The translations under genes were made by a program, and so were the position numbers. DNA of 64,000 nucleotides from DASUBV01 sp963822485 (GTDB lineage: Bacteria; Actinomycetota; Actinomycetes; Streptosporangiales; Streptosporangiaceae). Under the pieces are notes generated by a model. The model saw only the letters and a list, made by a program, of their open reading frames with translations, was not told where the DNA came from and searched no databases. Of the stretch, positions 33,186 through 41,831 are shown one piece after another. Location of the stretch: contig CAWGHW010000017.1 in NCBI GenBank assembly GCA_963822485.1, forward strand, positions 124,001 through 188,000, given 5' to 3'. Each line of letters opens with the position of its first letter. Within the stretch, counting starts at the first letter, position 1.

Positions 33186-34646
33186 TTATCCCGTCCGGCT
33201 CACGACGAACCCCTGGGAGTCACGGGGGCCGTCGGAGTAGGCCCCGCCGGCCGCGCAGCTGCCGGCCGAGGCGCACGACACCGACGAGATGAAGGCGAGC
33301 CCGTCCTTGTTCAGGGCCGCCAGCCCGGGCACCTCGATCGCCCTGCCCCAGCGGCCGTCACGCTCGACGGCCACGAACACCTGCCGGTGACCACGGCGGT
33401 AAACTTCCCCGCCGACGGCGCAGTTGCCCGCCGAGGCGCACGACAGCGGCTCGTGCCCCGGGGCATCGCCTCTGGGCAGGGCACGCACGCCGGGCACCTG
33501 GATTGCCTTGCCCCAGGCGCCGTTGCGCTGGCTGGCCACATACCAGCGGAACTGGCCATTGCCGTCCAGGTAGGTCCCGCCGACGGCGCAGTTGCCGGCC
33601 GAGGGGCACGACACGGAGTCGGCGAAGGCTTCCCCGCCCTTGTTCAGGGCCGCCAGGCCGGGCACCTCGATCGCTGTGCCCCAGCGGCCGTCGCGCTCGA
33701 CGGCCACGAACCCCTGGAAGTCCCTGCTGCGATCGGAGTAGTCCCCGCCAGCGGCGCAGCTGCCCGCCGAGGGACACGACACCGACGTCACCTCGGCGCC
33801 CCCGCCGCCGTTCAGGGCCGCCAGGCCGGGCAGCTCGATCGCCGTGCCCCAGCGGCCGTTCCGCTCGGCGACGACGAACCCCTGGGAGTGCTGGTGGCGA
33901 TCGATATACCACCCGCCGGCCGCGCACGTGCCGGCCGGGGTACACGATACCGAGGTGACCGGGGCGTTCAGCTTGTTCAGGGCTCGCAGGCCGGGCACCT
34001 CGATCGCCGTGTCCCAGCGGCCATCGCGCTCGACAGCCACGAACCCCACGTAAGAACCGGAAGCGGTGCCGTAGTGCCCGCCCGCCGCGCAGCTGCCCGC
34101 CGAGCCGCACGACACCGACGACACCTCGGCGAACCCTCCGCCGTTCAGGGCCCCGAGGCCGGGCACCTCGATGGCCCTGCCCCAGTGGCCGTCACGCTCG
34201 ACGTCCACGAACCCCTGGGAGCGGCCGCGGCGGTCCGTGTAGTACCCGCCGGCTGTGCAGTTGCCCGCCGAGCCGCACGACGCCGACAGCACCTCGGCGG
34301 CCCCGCCGGCGTTCAGGGCTCCCAGGCCGGGCACCTCGATCGCCGTGCCCCAGCGGCTGTTGCGCTCGACAGCCACGAACCCCTGGGATTTGCCGCGGCG
34401 GTCGCGGTAGTACCCGCCGGCTGCGCAGTTGCCCGCCGAGCCGCACGACACCGACAGCACCTCGGCGAACCTGTCGGCGTTCAGGGCCCCCAGACCGGGC
34501 ACCTCGATCGCCCTGCCCCACGAGCCAGCCGGCCGGGTCGGCGTCACAGCACCCGCCTGGGTGGAAGCCGCGGCGCTAGCCGCAGCCGCCACGCTCAGGG
34601 AAATCGCCCCTGCCGCAAGGCCAATGACGCGCCAGGATGCTCTCAT
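33186..34646 (-). CDS. secreted eight-repeat beta-propeller-like protein with Cys-pair blades
   Basis: 486 residues from ATG 34646. Signal peptide RASWRVIGLAAGAISLSVAAAASAAA. Eight repeats of about 57 residues, each with GRWGTAIEVPGLGALN, then SVSCGSAGNCAAGGYY, then RRGKSQGFVAVERDG. Each has a C-x4-5-C pair (SCGSAGNC, SCTPAGTC, SCPSAGSC), so eight disulfides or metal sites are possible. The repeats are highly alike at DNA level, giving a 170-bp tandem repeat over 33.2-34.6 kb that may vary in copy number. No catalytic domain is seen. Probably extracellular and protease-resistant; function unknown. Confidence 0.83.
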   Translation of the reverse strand: MRASWRVIGLAAGAISLSVAAAASAAASTQAGAVTPTRPAGSWGRAIEVPGLGALNADRFAEVLSVSCGSAGNCAAGGYYRDRRGKSQGFVAVERNSRWGTAIEVPGLGALNAGGAAEVLSASCGSAGNCTAGGYYTDRRGRSQGFVDVERDGHWGRAIEVPGLGALNGGGFAEVSSVSCGSAGSCAAGGHYGTASGSYVGFVAVERDGRWDTAIEVPGLRALNKLNAPVTSVSCTPAGTCAAGGWYIDRHQHSQGFVVAERNGRWGTAIELPGLAALNGGGGAEVTSVSCPSAGSCAAGGDYSDRSRDFQGFVAVERDGRWGTAIEVPGLAALNKGGEAFADSVSCPSAGNCAVGGTYLDGNGQFRWYVASQRNGAWGKAIQVPGVRALPRGDAPGHEPLSCASAGNCAVGGEVYRRGHRQVFVAVERDGRWGRAIEVPGLAALNKDGLAFISSVSCASAGSCAAGGAYSDGPRDSQGFVVSRTG

Positions 34647-34818
34647 GAGGCCCTGCTTTCTCCGCCGGCCGCAGCCGGCGAGCACTCCGGGATCACCAGT
34701 AGCGCACTGGCAGTCCCATCGCGTAGGACTCCCGGGGTGACAGCCCGGTTTACCCGGACCGCGGATCCGGGATGGAACACCGCTTACCGGCACGTGCGGT
34801 CTGGCCGACAGTAGGATC

Positions 34819-35574
34819 ATGGGCAGCCCGGCCGCGGACGCGTCCCGCCGGCGTTACCGGGTACCGGACTGGGAGGTCGCCATGCTGGAGGCGTTCGCCG
34901 ATCTGTCCACGCCGCTGGTGGCGGATGCCTGCGTGCGCTGTGATGTTCCGCTGCGGGCCGCCCATCCGGGAATCCGGGCGGTCGTGGCCGGCCAGCGGAT
35001 CGCCGGGCGGGTGCTGCCCGTGCGGCACTACGGCAGCGTGGACGTGTTCCTGGAGGCATTCACCCGGGCCGAGGCCGGCGACGTGCTGGTCATCGACAAC
35101 GGCGGTCGCGTGGACGAGGCCTGCGTCGGCGACCTGGCCGTGCTGGAGGCCGCGGCCGCGGGGGTGGCGGGCCTGGTGGTGTGGGGCCTGCACCGCGACA
35201 CGCCGGAGCTCGCCGAGATCGGCCTTCCGGTCTTCAGCTACGGCAGCTACCCGCCTGGGCCGGTGCGGCTGGACGAGCGGGAGCCCGAGGCGCTGGTCAC
35301 CGCGCGGTTCGGGGCGCACCTGGTGAGCGCCGGGGACATCGTCTTCGCCGATGACGACGGCGTGTTGTTCGTCGCGGCCGACCGCGCCGAGCAGGTGCTG
35401 GCCACCGCGCACCAGATCTGGCAGACCGAGCGGGACCAGGCCCGCCGGATCCGGGATGGCCAGACGCTGCGCCAGCAGACCGCCTTCGCGGATTACCTGG
35501 CCCAGCGGGCCGCTGACCCGTCCTGGACCTTCCGGCAGCATCTGCGAAGTGTCGGCGGGGCCATCGAAGAATAG
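34819..35574 (+). CDS. RraA-like family protein (aldolase/demethylmenaquinone methyltransferase-like fold)
   Basis: 251 residues from ATG 34819. RraA fold: STPLVADACVRCDVPLR, IAGRVLPVRHYGS, EAGDVLVIDNGGRVDEACVGDLAVLEA (conserved GDVLVIDNGG, then GD for metal), AGLVVWGLHRDT, GLPVFSYGSYPPG and ADDDGVLFV. Members are 4-hydroxy-4-methyl-2-oxoglutarate/4-carboxy-4-hydroxy-2-oxoadipate aldolases or other class II pyruvate aldolases; RraA itself inhibits RNase E and is not expected here. A helical extension of about 40 residues at the C-terminus (AHQIWQTERDQARRI) is usual for the plant/actinobacterial group. Stands alone between unrelated genes. Confidence 0.87.
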   Translation: MGSPAADASRRRYRVPDWEVAMLEAFADLSTPLVADACVRCDVPLRAAHPGIRAVVAGQRIAGRVLPVRHYGSVDVFLEAFTRAEAGDVLVIDNGGRVDEACVGDLAVLEAAAAGVAGLVVWGLHRDTPELAEIGLPVFSYGSYPPGPVRLDEREPEALVTARFGAHLVSAGDIVFADDDGVLFVAADRAEQVLATAHQIWQTERDQARRIRDGQTLRQQTAFADYLAQRAADPSWTFRQHLRSVGGAIEE

Positions 35575-35744
35575 GGGCCGCGCCCCTGAGGGCTGCTGAC
35601 TGTCGGCCAAAAAGATCACCGCAGGAACGCTGCGACGGTCGGCGGGTTATCCCGGCGCCACCCCCCGCCATCGCGAGGGCAGGGCGACCAGTTCTGCCAG
35701 GCGGCCCGGTCGCAGGCACCCGGGCGGCCTCGACCTTCGAGCGG

Positions 35745-36281
35745 TCACGGCAGGAGCCGGGCAACCCTGCACGAGCCGCCGGCGTACCCGCCTGGCCGCA
35801 GCCGCCCGGCCATGTCATCTACCACACGCCCGGCGGCGCGGATCAGCGCCTCGCCCGACGGCACGCCGGTGACATCCCAGGTCTCGTTGTCATGCTCGTC
35901 CACGGCGGTCACCCCCTCCACCGCGCGCAGCGCGCTTTGGACACGCTCGCGTAGCTCTGCTCCCAGCGGCTGATGCCCCCGCCAGAACTCCTGCGCCATG
36001 ATGCCGACCACCCAGTATCCGATCTTGCCCACCCTGCAGACATCAACGCCGCGGAGCCAAGGCTCGCCCGTCCAGCGAATCCATTCCTCATCTATCTCAT
36101 CGTCGTCGGGCTCGACCCGGCCTGCCTCATCGCTCATCAGGCGAAGATCAGTCTCGCCCGTCCAGTCCATCCATTCCTGAGCCCTACCATCGTCGCCTGG
36201 CCCGACGTGCTGCCCGTCGCTCACAATGACGATGCTAACCGGGCGCCCATTGCACGCGGTAAACCCAGGCCACGACGGCAT
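35745..36281 (-). CDS. hypothetical acidic protein with an internally duplicated EW-x2-WTGE motif
   Basis: 178 residues from ATG 36281; GTG 36222 is another possible start. The N-terminal third carries two similar units: DDGRAQEWMDWTGETDLR and DDEIDEEWIRWTGEPWLR. The C-terminal half, ELRERVQSALRAVEGVTAVDEHDNETWDVTGVPSG, looks like a small alpha/beta domain often annotated as hypothetical in actinobacteria. No signal peptide, no transmembrane segment and no recognised enzyme motif. Function unknown. Codon use (G/C at third positions) supports it being a real gene. Confidence 0.6.
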   Translation of the reverse strand: MPSWPGFTACNGRPVSIVIVSDGQHVGPGDDGRAQEWMDWTGETDLRLMSDEAGRVEPDDDEIDEEWIRWTGEPWLRGVDVCRVGKIGYWVVGIMAQEFWRGHQPLGAELRERVQSALRAVEGVTAVDEHDNETWDVTGVPSGEALIRAAGRVVDDMAGRLRPGGYAGGSCRVARLLP

Positions 36282-36642
36282 CAGCGCCCAGGTAGCTGGT
36301 GCGGCCCTGCTCCGCGGCCAGTCGCAGCGCCCATCCCGCCGGTGCAGCGCACCCGGATCGGCACACCAGGCCCGGGCTCAGCCCCCGTCCCGGGGCGCGC
36401 ATGGCATGCTGGCCGGAGCGCGGTCTGCTGCGCCTGGCAGGCACGCACAGCGCCGCCGATCGGCGGCGCGATCCGACGACGCGCGGGCGCAGTCATCCCT
36501 CAGCTACAGAAGGGGATGTTCTGGACGTCGAATCAACCTGTCAGCTGCGTCTCATGTCTGGAGCGGAGACTGTGGGCGGTACTGACGGGCTGTGTGGCAT
36601 ATGCGTAATCTGCCCGGCGGGCTGAGGCTAGAGTCGTCAGGC
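36282..36642. other. 361-bp divergent gap without a supported gene
   Basis: The region separates the start of the hypothetical gene on the minus strand from the methyltransferase on the plus strand. Overlapping short frames exist on both strands but none has convincing codon bias or a ribosome site. An AT-richer patch (36490-36560) may hold the methyltransferase promoter. No strong repeat was noticed. Confidence 0.4.
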
Positions 36643-37539
36643 ATGGAAGGCATGTTAGATCCGGCTCCGGTGGCGGATATGTCGGCCCCGAGCCCGGCGC
36701 GGGTGTACAACTACTGGCTCGGCGGTAGGGACCATTTCGCGGCTGACCGGACGGCCGCCGGGCGCATAGCCGGGGCCGTCTCGCAGTTGCCGTGGCTGGC
36801 GCGGGAGAACAGCAGGTTCCTGAGCCGGGCCGTGCGATTCTGCGCGAGCGCCGGGATCACCCAGTTCCTCGACATCGGGTCGGGCCTGCCGGCCACCGAG
36901 AACGTGCACCAGGCCGCCGGGCAGGTCACCGCGGACCCGCACGTGGTGTACGCGGACAAGGATCCGGTGGCGGTCGGCCAGGCGCGCGCCCGGCTGTCCG
37001 CTCCGCATACCGCGGTCATCTGCGCGGACCTGGCCTATCCCGATGATCTCCTCGGCGACCCGGAGGTCCGCCGCGTGATCGACTTCCGCGAGCCCGTCGC
37101 CGTTCTTCTGTCGTCTGTGCTGCACCTCATTCCCGATGCCGCCGGCCCGGCCCGGATGGTCGCCCGGCTGCGGGAGGCCATGGCGCCGGGCAGCTACCTG
37201 GTCATCTCCCATTTCGAGCTCTCGCGCAACCACCAGGCCGGTGCCCGGCCGCTGACCCCGGCCGCGCGCGAGCTCAGCGCGGCCCTGGAAGGGATACCCG
37301 TAGTCTCCCGGACTCCGGAAGAGATCAGCGGCTTCTTCGGTGACCTGACGCTCATGGAGCCCGGGCTGGTCGACGTCTGGGCCTGGCGGCCAGACACCGC
37401 CCTGCTCGTGTCCATGGGCGACGTTCTCGCCGGCGTCCGCATTGGATGGAACGTGGTAACCAGCCTTGGATGCGTGGGCAGGAAGGACCGCCCGCCGGAC
37501 CAATCCCAGGGCGAGCAACACCGCCGAGGACCAGCCTGA
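36643..37539 (+). CDS. SAM-dependent methyltransferase, actinobacterial PF04672-type (DUF574)
   Basis: 298 residues from ATG 36643. Opens with the family signature PSPARVYNYWLGGRDHFAADR (about 18-38, quoted in part), then FLDIGSGLPATENVH (SAM motif I), VVYADKDPVAV and the post-motif region EPVAVLLSSVLHLIPDA. The family is abundant in Streptomyces and relatives, with several copies per genome and unknown substrates. The tail after FGDLTLMEPGLVDVWAWRP is longer than usual and Gln/Arg-rich. It lies alone, with a 249-bp gap downstream. Confidence 0.88.
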   Translation: MEGMLDPAPVADMSAPSPARVYNYWLGGRDHFAADRTAAGRIAGAVSQLPWLARENSRFLSRAVRFCASAGITQFLDIGSGLPATENVHQAAGQVTADPHVVYADKDPVAVGQARARLSAPHTAVICADLAYPDDLLGDPEVRRVIDFREPVAVLLSSVLHLIPDAAGPARMVARLREAMAPGSYLVISHFELSRNHQAGARPLTPAARELSAALEGIPVVSRTPEEISGFFGDLTLMEPGLVDVWAWRPDTALLVSMGDVLAGVRIGWNVVTSLGCVGRKDRPPDQSQGEQHRRGPA

Positions 37540-37628
37540 ACAGATCCCACACGGCCTGACACACTCACCGTTGATGACGCGAGCCGACAGCCTTCATCTC
37601 AGCCTCCATGAGTACCTAGAACCGCCTA

Positions 37629-37679
37629 ATCTGCGCGGTTCTTGACTGGATACCGATCATGAGGAAAGGTCGCGCAGAT
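37629..37679. promoter_or_regulatory. distant 9-bp inverted repeat in a convergent gap
   Basis: ATCTGCGCG (37629-37637) and CGCGCAGAT (37671-37679) are perfect inverted copies separated by 33 bp. They are in the gene-free gap between convergent genes, where a long-loop terminator or a remnant is possible. No further support. Confidence 0.35.
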
Positions 37680-37788
37680 CGGGCCGATCTGGACCCTTAC
37701 GTGCTTCCTACACGGCGGCCGACGTGATTCCCTGCTTCAGCGTTGAGGCCGCGGAGGGCTGCCCGGGCATCCGGCTGATTGGTCGTGA

Positions 37789-38226
37789 TCATTCCTGACT
37801 CCAGTCGTGGGCCTGTACCTGGCGAATGTGGCGCAGCCAGAATTCCAGCCTTTCCAGCCCGGACGGTGGGCCGTGGATCAGGCCCACCTCAAGTGCCAGG
37901 TTGAAGAATCCAGGTCCGGCATCGGCCTCGTTCTGGTAGCGGACCAGGGCGGATATCAGCAACTGGGAGACTGGCCAGCTGCGGTTTCGGGAGATCCGGC
38001 CTAGCAGGTAGCCCATCGCCGCGCGACCGGCTTGCTGGCCGAAGTCGAACGCGGCCTGGCCTATCCTGGCAGCCAGTTCCGCGTTCGCGTCACTGTAGGA
38101 GACGGTGGGGTCGTGGGCAGCGTCTCCGGGGCGTTCGGCTGCCTTTTCTCTCAGGAAGTCCCACCCCGCCTGCTCGAGTTCCTGCCATTCATGCTCGGTC
38201 CGCCCGTACATCGTGCCACCGCTCAT
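37789..38226 (-). CDS. conserved actinobacterial hypothetical protein (YGRTEHEWQEL family)
   Basis: 145 residues from ATG 38226; an in-frame ATG at 38331 would add 35 residues. The sequence MYGRTEHEWQELEQAGWDFLREKAAE, SYSDANAELAARIG, DFGQQAGRAAMGYLLGRIS and LISALVRYQNEADAGPGFFNLALEVGL is a widely conserved uncharacterised actinobacterial family, in which the AAMGYLLGRI and NENDAGPGFY-like stretches are the most constant. No known catalytic motif. It is divergent from the GIY-YIG gene at 38343; the two may be functionally related by position only. Confidence 0.7.
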   Translation of the reverse strand: MSGGTMYGRTEHEWQELEQAGWDFLREKAAERPGDAAHDPTVSYSDANAELAARIGQAAFDFGQQAGRAAMGYLLGRISRNRSWPVSQLLISALVRYQNEADAGPGFFNLALEVGLIHGPPSGLERLEFWLRHIRQVQAHDWSQE

Positions 38227-38342
38227 CGGCACTCCTGCGCTTTCATACACCCGCCGGCTAGCCAGCATGCTCGCCAACGGCGTCCCCCCCCTGGCTTCTG
38301 CGCCGTAACCTGGATCATTATGGGCTTTCACGCTGACGCGTG

Positions 38343-39125
38343 ATGCGGGATCATCTGACCATGGCCGGCCTGACTATCGCCGCGCGCGTTCTGGATGAGC
38401 TTCGACGTGTCCGCCGGCCGCTGGATGACGACGAGCTCGCGAGCCGACTCGACGTGAGCCCGCGCCAGACGATCAACCAGGTGTGCCGGCGACTGGAACG
38501 ATCAGGCCGCCTACGCCGGTATACGGGATCCGAGGGCAAGATCGTAAATGACATTGGCCGCGAAGGTCCCGCCCCAGACCCGCTGAAGGCATCGCTGACA
38601 GCAGCGCCCGGCCGCTACGTGCATCGGCACGCCGTGGCCAGCGGCGCTCAGGCTGGCAGAGCGGTCTGGCCCGGGCAATCCGTCACGGCCACTGACCTCT
38701 CCGCGGCTGGCTTCCAGCCACTGGAGTTGGTGGTGACCAGCCTCGACGTGGACCTGCTGTCCGGCTGCGGATGCGAGTGGACGACGATCGGCCAGGTCCC
38801 GGCCGGTCCGGGCCTGTACGCGTTCACCGTGGAAGACGATCACCTGATCCGAGTGGCCTACGTCGGGCTCACCGGGCACCTGTGGATGGTCACCAAGGGC
38901 CGGCTGCCGGACGGCAGCGGCGCGCGCGGCGGCCAGCGCTATGGACGGCCACGGCATGCCGGCGTAACCCGCCAGCGCGTCAACGTTCTCATCGCCGAGC
39001 AACTTCGCGCCGGACGAGTCGTACGACACTGGGTCCGCCAGCTTCCGGAGGCGGCGCTGCGCACTGAAGAAGAGCGGCTCATCACCAGCTGGGACCTGCG
39101 CCGCGTCGGCTGGAATCGCGGCTGA
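38343..39125 (+). CDS. winged-helix protein fused to a GIY-YIG-like nuclease domain
   Basis: About 260 residues (ATG 38343; GTG 38340 and ATG 38361 are alternatives). N-terminal winged-helix domain: LDELRRVRRPLDDDELASRL, DVSPRQTINQVCRRLERSG, with a wing LRRYTGSEGK. C-terminal GIY-YIG-like domain: PGLYAFTVEDDHLIRVAYVG (the GxY...YVG motif, about 155-175), then RLPDGSG and RQRVNVLIAEQLRAGRVVRHW with the conserved Arg and a late Glu in TEEERLITSW. It may be a DNA-recognising nuclease or repair protein. Whether the metal-binding Glu (here E in LRTEEERLI) is catalytic needs structural comparison. Position next to a conserved hypothetical is typical of actinobacterial defence or repair islands, but no other defence gene is seen. 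Confidence 0.65.
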   Translation: MRDHLTMAGLTIAARVLDELRRVRRPLDDDELASRLDVSPRQTINQVCRRLERSGRLRRYTGSEGKIVNDIGREGPAPDPLKASLTAAPGRYVHRHAVASGAQAGRAVWPGQSVTATDLSAAGFQPLELVVTSLDVDLLSGCGCEWTTIGQVPAGPGLYAFTVEDDHLIRVAYVGLTGHLWMVTKGRLPDGSGARGGQRYGRPRHAGVTRQRVNVLIAEQLRAGRVVRHWVRQLPEAALRTEEERLITSWDLRRVGWNRG

Positions 39126-39405
39126 CCGCAATTCGACCGCAGCGAACACATCCCCGGCGTCACCGCGATCAACTATGGCCTGACACACAACGCGACTAGG
39201 CCACACCGACTACGCACGCCAATATCCGCCTGATTGGGCTGAGTGGTTCTAAAAGGGTTTCTCTCGGTAACACACATAACCGGGAGTTCTGCTCGTGACG
39301 TCGGCGGACGACTGCCGCTCGGTCAGTGATGTATCGGAGGGCAAGCCCTCTCCGGATGAAATTACTGAAAGTAGTCGTCCATAAACCGGGGCGTATCATG
39401 AGGGG

Positions 39406-39810
39406 ATGGGCATCGAGGGGACGTCAGTGCGGCGCATTCTGGCGGGCCTGATCATGACGGCCGCGCTACCCTTCTCGGTCATCGCAGGCACGGTGCCCGC
39501 GGCGGCATCCTCGCGGACCGTCGCCTATGCCTGCGACATGGGGACACGCTGGGGCTGCCCGTCAGTCCGGCCGCGTGAAATCGGGTTCGGCGCGCATTAC
39601 GACGTCGCGAGCATGCGCTGGTCCACGTGGTCACGGCGCAGCGCCTACGGCCGCGGCCACTACTACGGCTTCGGCTCCTACCATGCGCACGTCAAGCTCT
39701 ATGACGTCAAAACTCATCACGGGCGGCGGTACTTCTCCTGGATCAAGATCACAGCCAGCGGGCACCGGACGCGTTACCTCAGTTACAACGGCCACTGGCA
39801 CACCCGGTGA
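39406..39810 (+). CDS. small secreted protein of unknown function
   Basis: 134 residues from ATG 39406. Signal peptide MGIEGTSVRRILAGLIMTAA through IAGTVPAAASS. Mature part of about 100 residues is rich in Tyr, His, Trp, Gly: MRWSTWSRRSAYGRGHYYGFG, SYHAHVKLYDVKTHHGRRYFSWIKITASGHRTRYLSYNGH. It has two Cys in the first third (CDMGTRWGC) likely to form a disulfide. The pattern is a small all-beta secreted protein family seen in streptomycetes without known function. TATCAT (39394-39399) six bases before the ATG, overlapping a GAGGGG ribosome site, may be the -10 element, so the transcript could have almost no leader. Confidence 0.7.
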   Translation: MGIEGTSVRRILAGLIMTAALPFSVIAGTVPAAASSRTVAYACDMGTRWGCPSVRPREIGFGAHYDVASMRWSTWSRRSAYGRGHYYGFGSYHAHVKLYDVKTHHGRRYFSWIKITASGHRTRYLSYNGHWHTR

Positions 39811-40102
39811 GCCACGAAGAGTACGCCTGCGGCAGGTCTAGACAGGAGCGGCCAGGGCGCGAGATCCGCCGATATGATCGCCAACCTGATCGTCAAGGTG
39901 ACGTCCTGGCATCACGCCGAACACGATGATCTGTGTCGCGACACTCATGGCTCAACGGCGGCCGACGTCCGGATGTGCCCGATGTGTCTGCGCTCGGCCG
40001 CCTCGTGACCCGCGTGTGCGCGATGACTTTCGCGGTCGTCGCGCGTCTGGTCTGCCAGAGGCTGTAAGCCAGGATGTTCGCTGGACAATGAGGGGATAGC
40101 TC

Positions 40103-40627
40103 ATGGAGATCAATAATCTGGGTAAGGCGGATGGGCTGCCGCCTGTGGACTGGGCCGCAGTTACGGGGAAGCTCGACGCGGGGTCGGCGCCAGCTCCGGA
40201 CGCGATGAACTCCCGCACGACCTGGCTGTCCACCATCAACGAGGACGGCAGCCCGCATGTGACCGCGGTCGGTGCCCTGTGGGTTGATGGCACCTTCTGG
40301 TTCCAGACGGGCGCAGGCACGCGGAAGGGACGCAATGTCGCACGCGATCCGCGGTGCTCGGTCGCGGTGTCGATCCGCGACGCAGACGTCGTACTCGAGG
40401 GTGACGCTGCGCGAGTGACCGAGCCGGGCGCACTGGCGCGCATTGCGAAGGCGTGGGCGGACAACGGCTGGCCGGCCGAACCCGACGACAGCGGGCCGGG
40501 TATCACTGCCCCGTTCAACGCCCCGTCGCAAGGACCACCGCCGTGGAACGTGTATCGCATTGAGCCACGCTCGGCGATTGTGGCCTGGGCGACGGAGCCG
40601 GGCGGGCTGACTCGCTTCCGGTTCTGA
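40103..40627 (+). CDS. pyridoxamine 5'-phosphate oxidase-family (FMN/F420 split-barrel) protein
   Basis: 174 residues from ATG 40103. Split beta-barrel: TTWLSTINEDGSPHVTAVGALWVDGTFWFQTGAGTRKGRNVARDPR with the RKxxNVxxxP motif for phosphate or flavin binding, then SVAVSIRDADVVLEGDAARV and NVYRIEPRSAIVAW. In actinobacteria many members use F420 or FMN to reduce or bind small cofactors. The sequence does not decide which cofactor. It sits alone, 149 bp before a convergent zinc-free oxidoreductase gene. Confidence 0.83.
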   Translation: MEINNLGKADGLPPVDWAAVTGKLDAGSAPAPDAMNSRTTWLSTINEDGSPHVTAVGALWVDGTFWFQTGAGTRKGRNVARDPRCSVAVSIRDADVVLEGDAARVTEPGALARIAKAWADNGWPAEPDDSGPGITAPFNAPSQGPPPWNVYRIEPRSAIVAWATEPGGLTRFRF

Positions 40628-40775
40628 CGCTGATCGGCCGGGTTGACCTCATTTGCGAGGAGCAAGGGTCACTGCGGCGCGTCCTGTGCCCAGGTCGGTG
40701 CGCAGTCCGTTTTGGTGAGACCGAGGCCGGGGGCAGGTCGTGCGCCGGGCCGTTCCGCTGGCCAGGGACGCCGGG

Positions 40776-41726
40776 CTACGGCACAAGCACGACCTTTCCG
40801 TGCGGCGCTCCCGACAGGCTGAGTTCGGCGGCGGCGCGCCACTCGGCGAGCGGGAATCTCTTCGCCACGGGGATGGTGAACTGGCCTGCGGCTGCGAGCG
40901 TCGCGTATTCGGCCAGGAAGTCGGAGCTCGGGAAACCGCCTGCGGCCATCAGCTCGTCGATGTTGACGCGGGCGCCCTGGCTGCGCGCCTCGTCGTGGTT
41001 GCTGATCGTGACGATACGCGTCGGGTCTCCCGTAATCTCGATGAGCGCCGCGATCGCGCCCGCGTTCGGGCGCGATGCGTCGAGCACGTGATCGATCGGC
41101 CCGTCGGCGAGTGACCGGACTCGCTCGACCATGCCCTGGCCGTACGGTGTCACGATGGCCCCGAACCCCTCGAGGTCGCTGGCGAACGTCGGCCCGGCGG
41201 TGGCAATAACGCGGGCGCCGCGACGTAGCGCAAGCTGCACTGCGGCGTAGCCGACCATGCCGCCCGCCCCGTGGATCAGCACGGTCTCACCTGATTTCAC
41301 GTTCATCAGGTCAAGGGTCCAGTGCGCAGTCTGCAGCACCATCGGCAGCACGGCCGCGTGAACGGCATCAAGCCCCGCCGGGACCGCGAACCACCGGTTC
41401 AGGATCGCGAAGTCGGCCGCGCCCGCACTCGGCTGTGCGGCGAAGTCCGACGAGCCGAACACGAGATCGCCGGCCGCCACGTCAGCGACGCCATCGCCGA
41501 TCGCGTCGACCGTGCCGGAGACGTCGACGCCGATGCCCCGCGGCAGGGCGCCGGGCATGAAACCACGACAGAGCTCCCAGTCGGCGGGGTTCAGCCCGGT
41601 GGCGGCCACGCGAACCCGGATCGTGCCCTCACCCGGGTCGGGGATCTGCGTCTGCTCCTCCTGCAGGACGTCCAGGGGTTCGCCGACCTCGTGGAACCGG
41701 ATGGCCCGTGACTCGACTGCGCTCAT
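40776..41726 (-). CDS. NADP-dependent quinone-oxidoreductase-like (MDR family) enzyme
   Basis: 316 residues from ATG 41726. MDR fold without structural zinc: IRFHEVGEPLDVLQ, VRVAATGLNPADWELCRG, GIGVDVSGTVDAIGDGV, then the NADPH site TVLIHGAGGMVGYAAVQLALRRGA (about 149-172) and the C-terminal ending FPLAEWRAAAELSLSGAPHGKVVLV. Closest to NADP-dependent quinone oxidoreductase/enoyl reductase members. Its divergent TetR neighbour and an intervening palindrome suggest inducible expression, perhaps in response to an electrophile. Confidence 0.88.
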   Translation of the reverse strand: MSAVESRAIRFHEVGEPLDVLQEEQTQIPDPGEGTIRVRVAATGLNPADWELCRGFMPGALPRGIGVDVSGTVDAIGDGVADVAAGDLVFGSSDFAAQPSAGAADFAILNRWFAVPAGLDAVHAAVLPMVLQTAHWTLDLMNVKSGETVLIHGAGGMVGYAAVQLALRRGARVIATAGPTFASDLEGFGAIVTPYGQGMVERVRSLADGPIDHVLDASRPNAGAIAALIEITGDPTRIVTISNHDEARSQGARVNIDELMAAGGFPSSDFLAEYATLAAAGQFTIPVAKRFPLAEWRAAAELSLSGAPHGKVVLVP

Positions 41727-41795
41727 GACACTGTCTCTCCTTCGCGACTCGCCCGTGATGCTTCGTAGCGTCAGTCGCAGACACTACCGTGTTGC

Positions 41796-41808
41796 GACAG
41801 TGACTGTC
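41796..41808. promoter_or_regulatory. perfect short palindrome, candidate TetR operator
   Basis: GACAGT-G-ACTGTC is a perfect 6-bp inverted repeat around one base, in the 105-bp gap between the divergent oxidoreductase and tetR starts. Flanking bases (CACTAC before, GTCACTACG after) add weaker repeats. Confidence 0.65.
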
Positions 41809-41831
41809 ACTACGTGCGCTAGACTCGTCGC

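Noticed and set aside
33186..34560. 170-bp tandem repeats considered as a CRISPR or satellite array
   Set aside because: The period is in frame and encodes propeller blades; repeats are not palindromic and there are no unique spacers.
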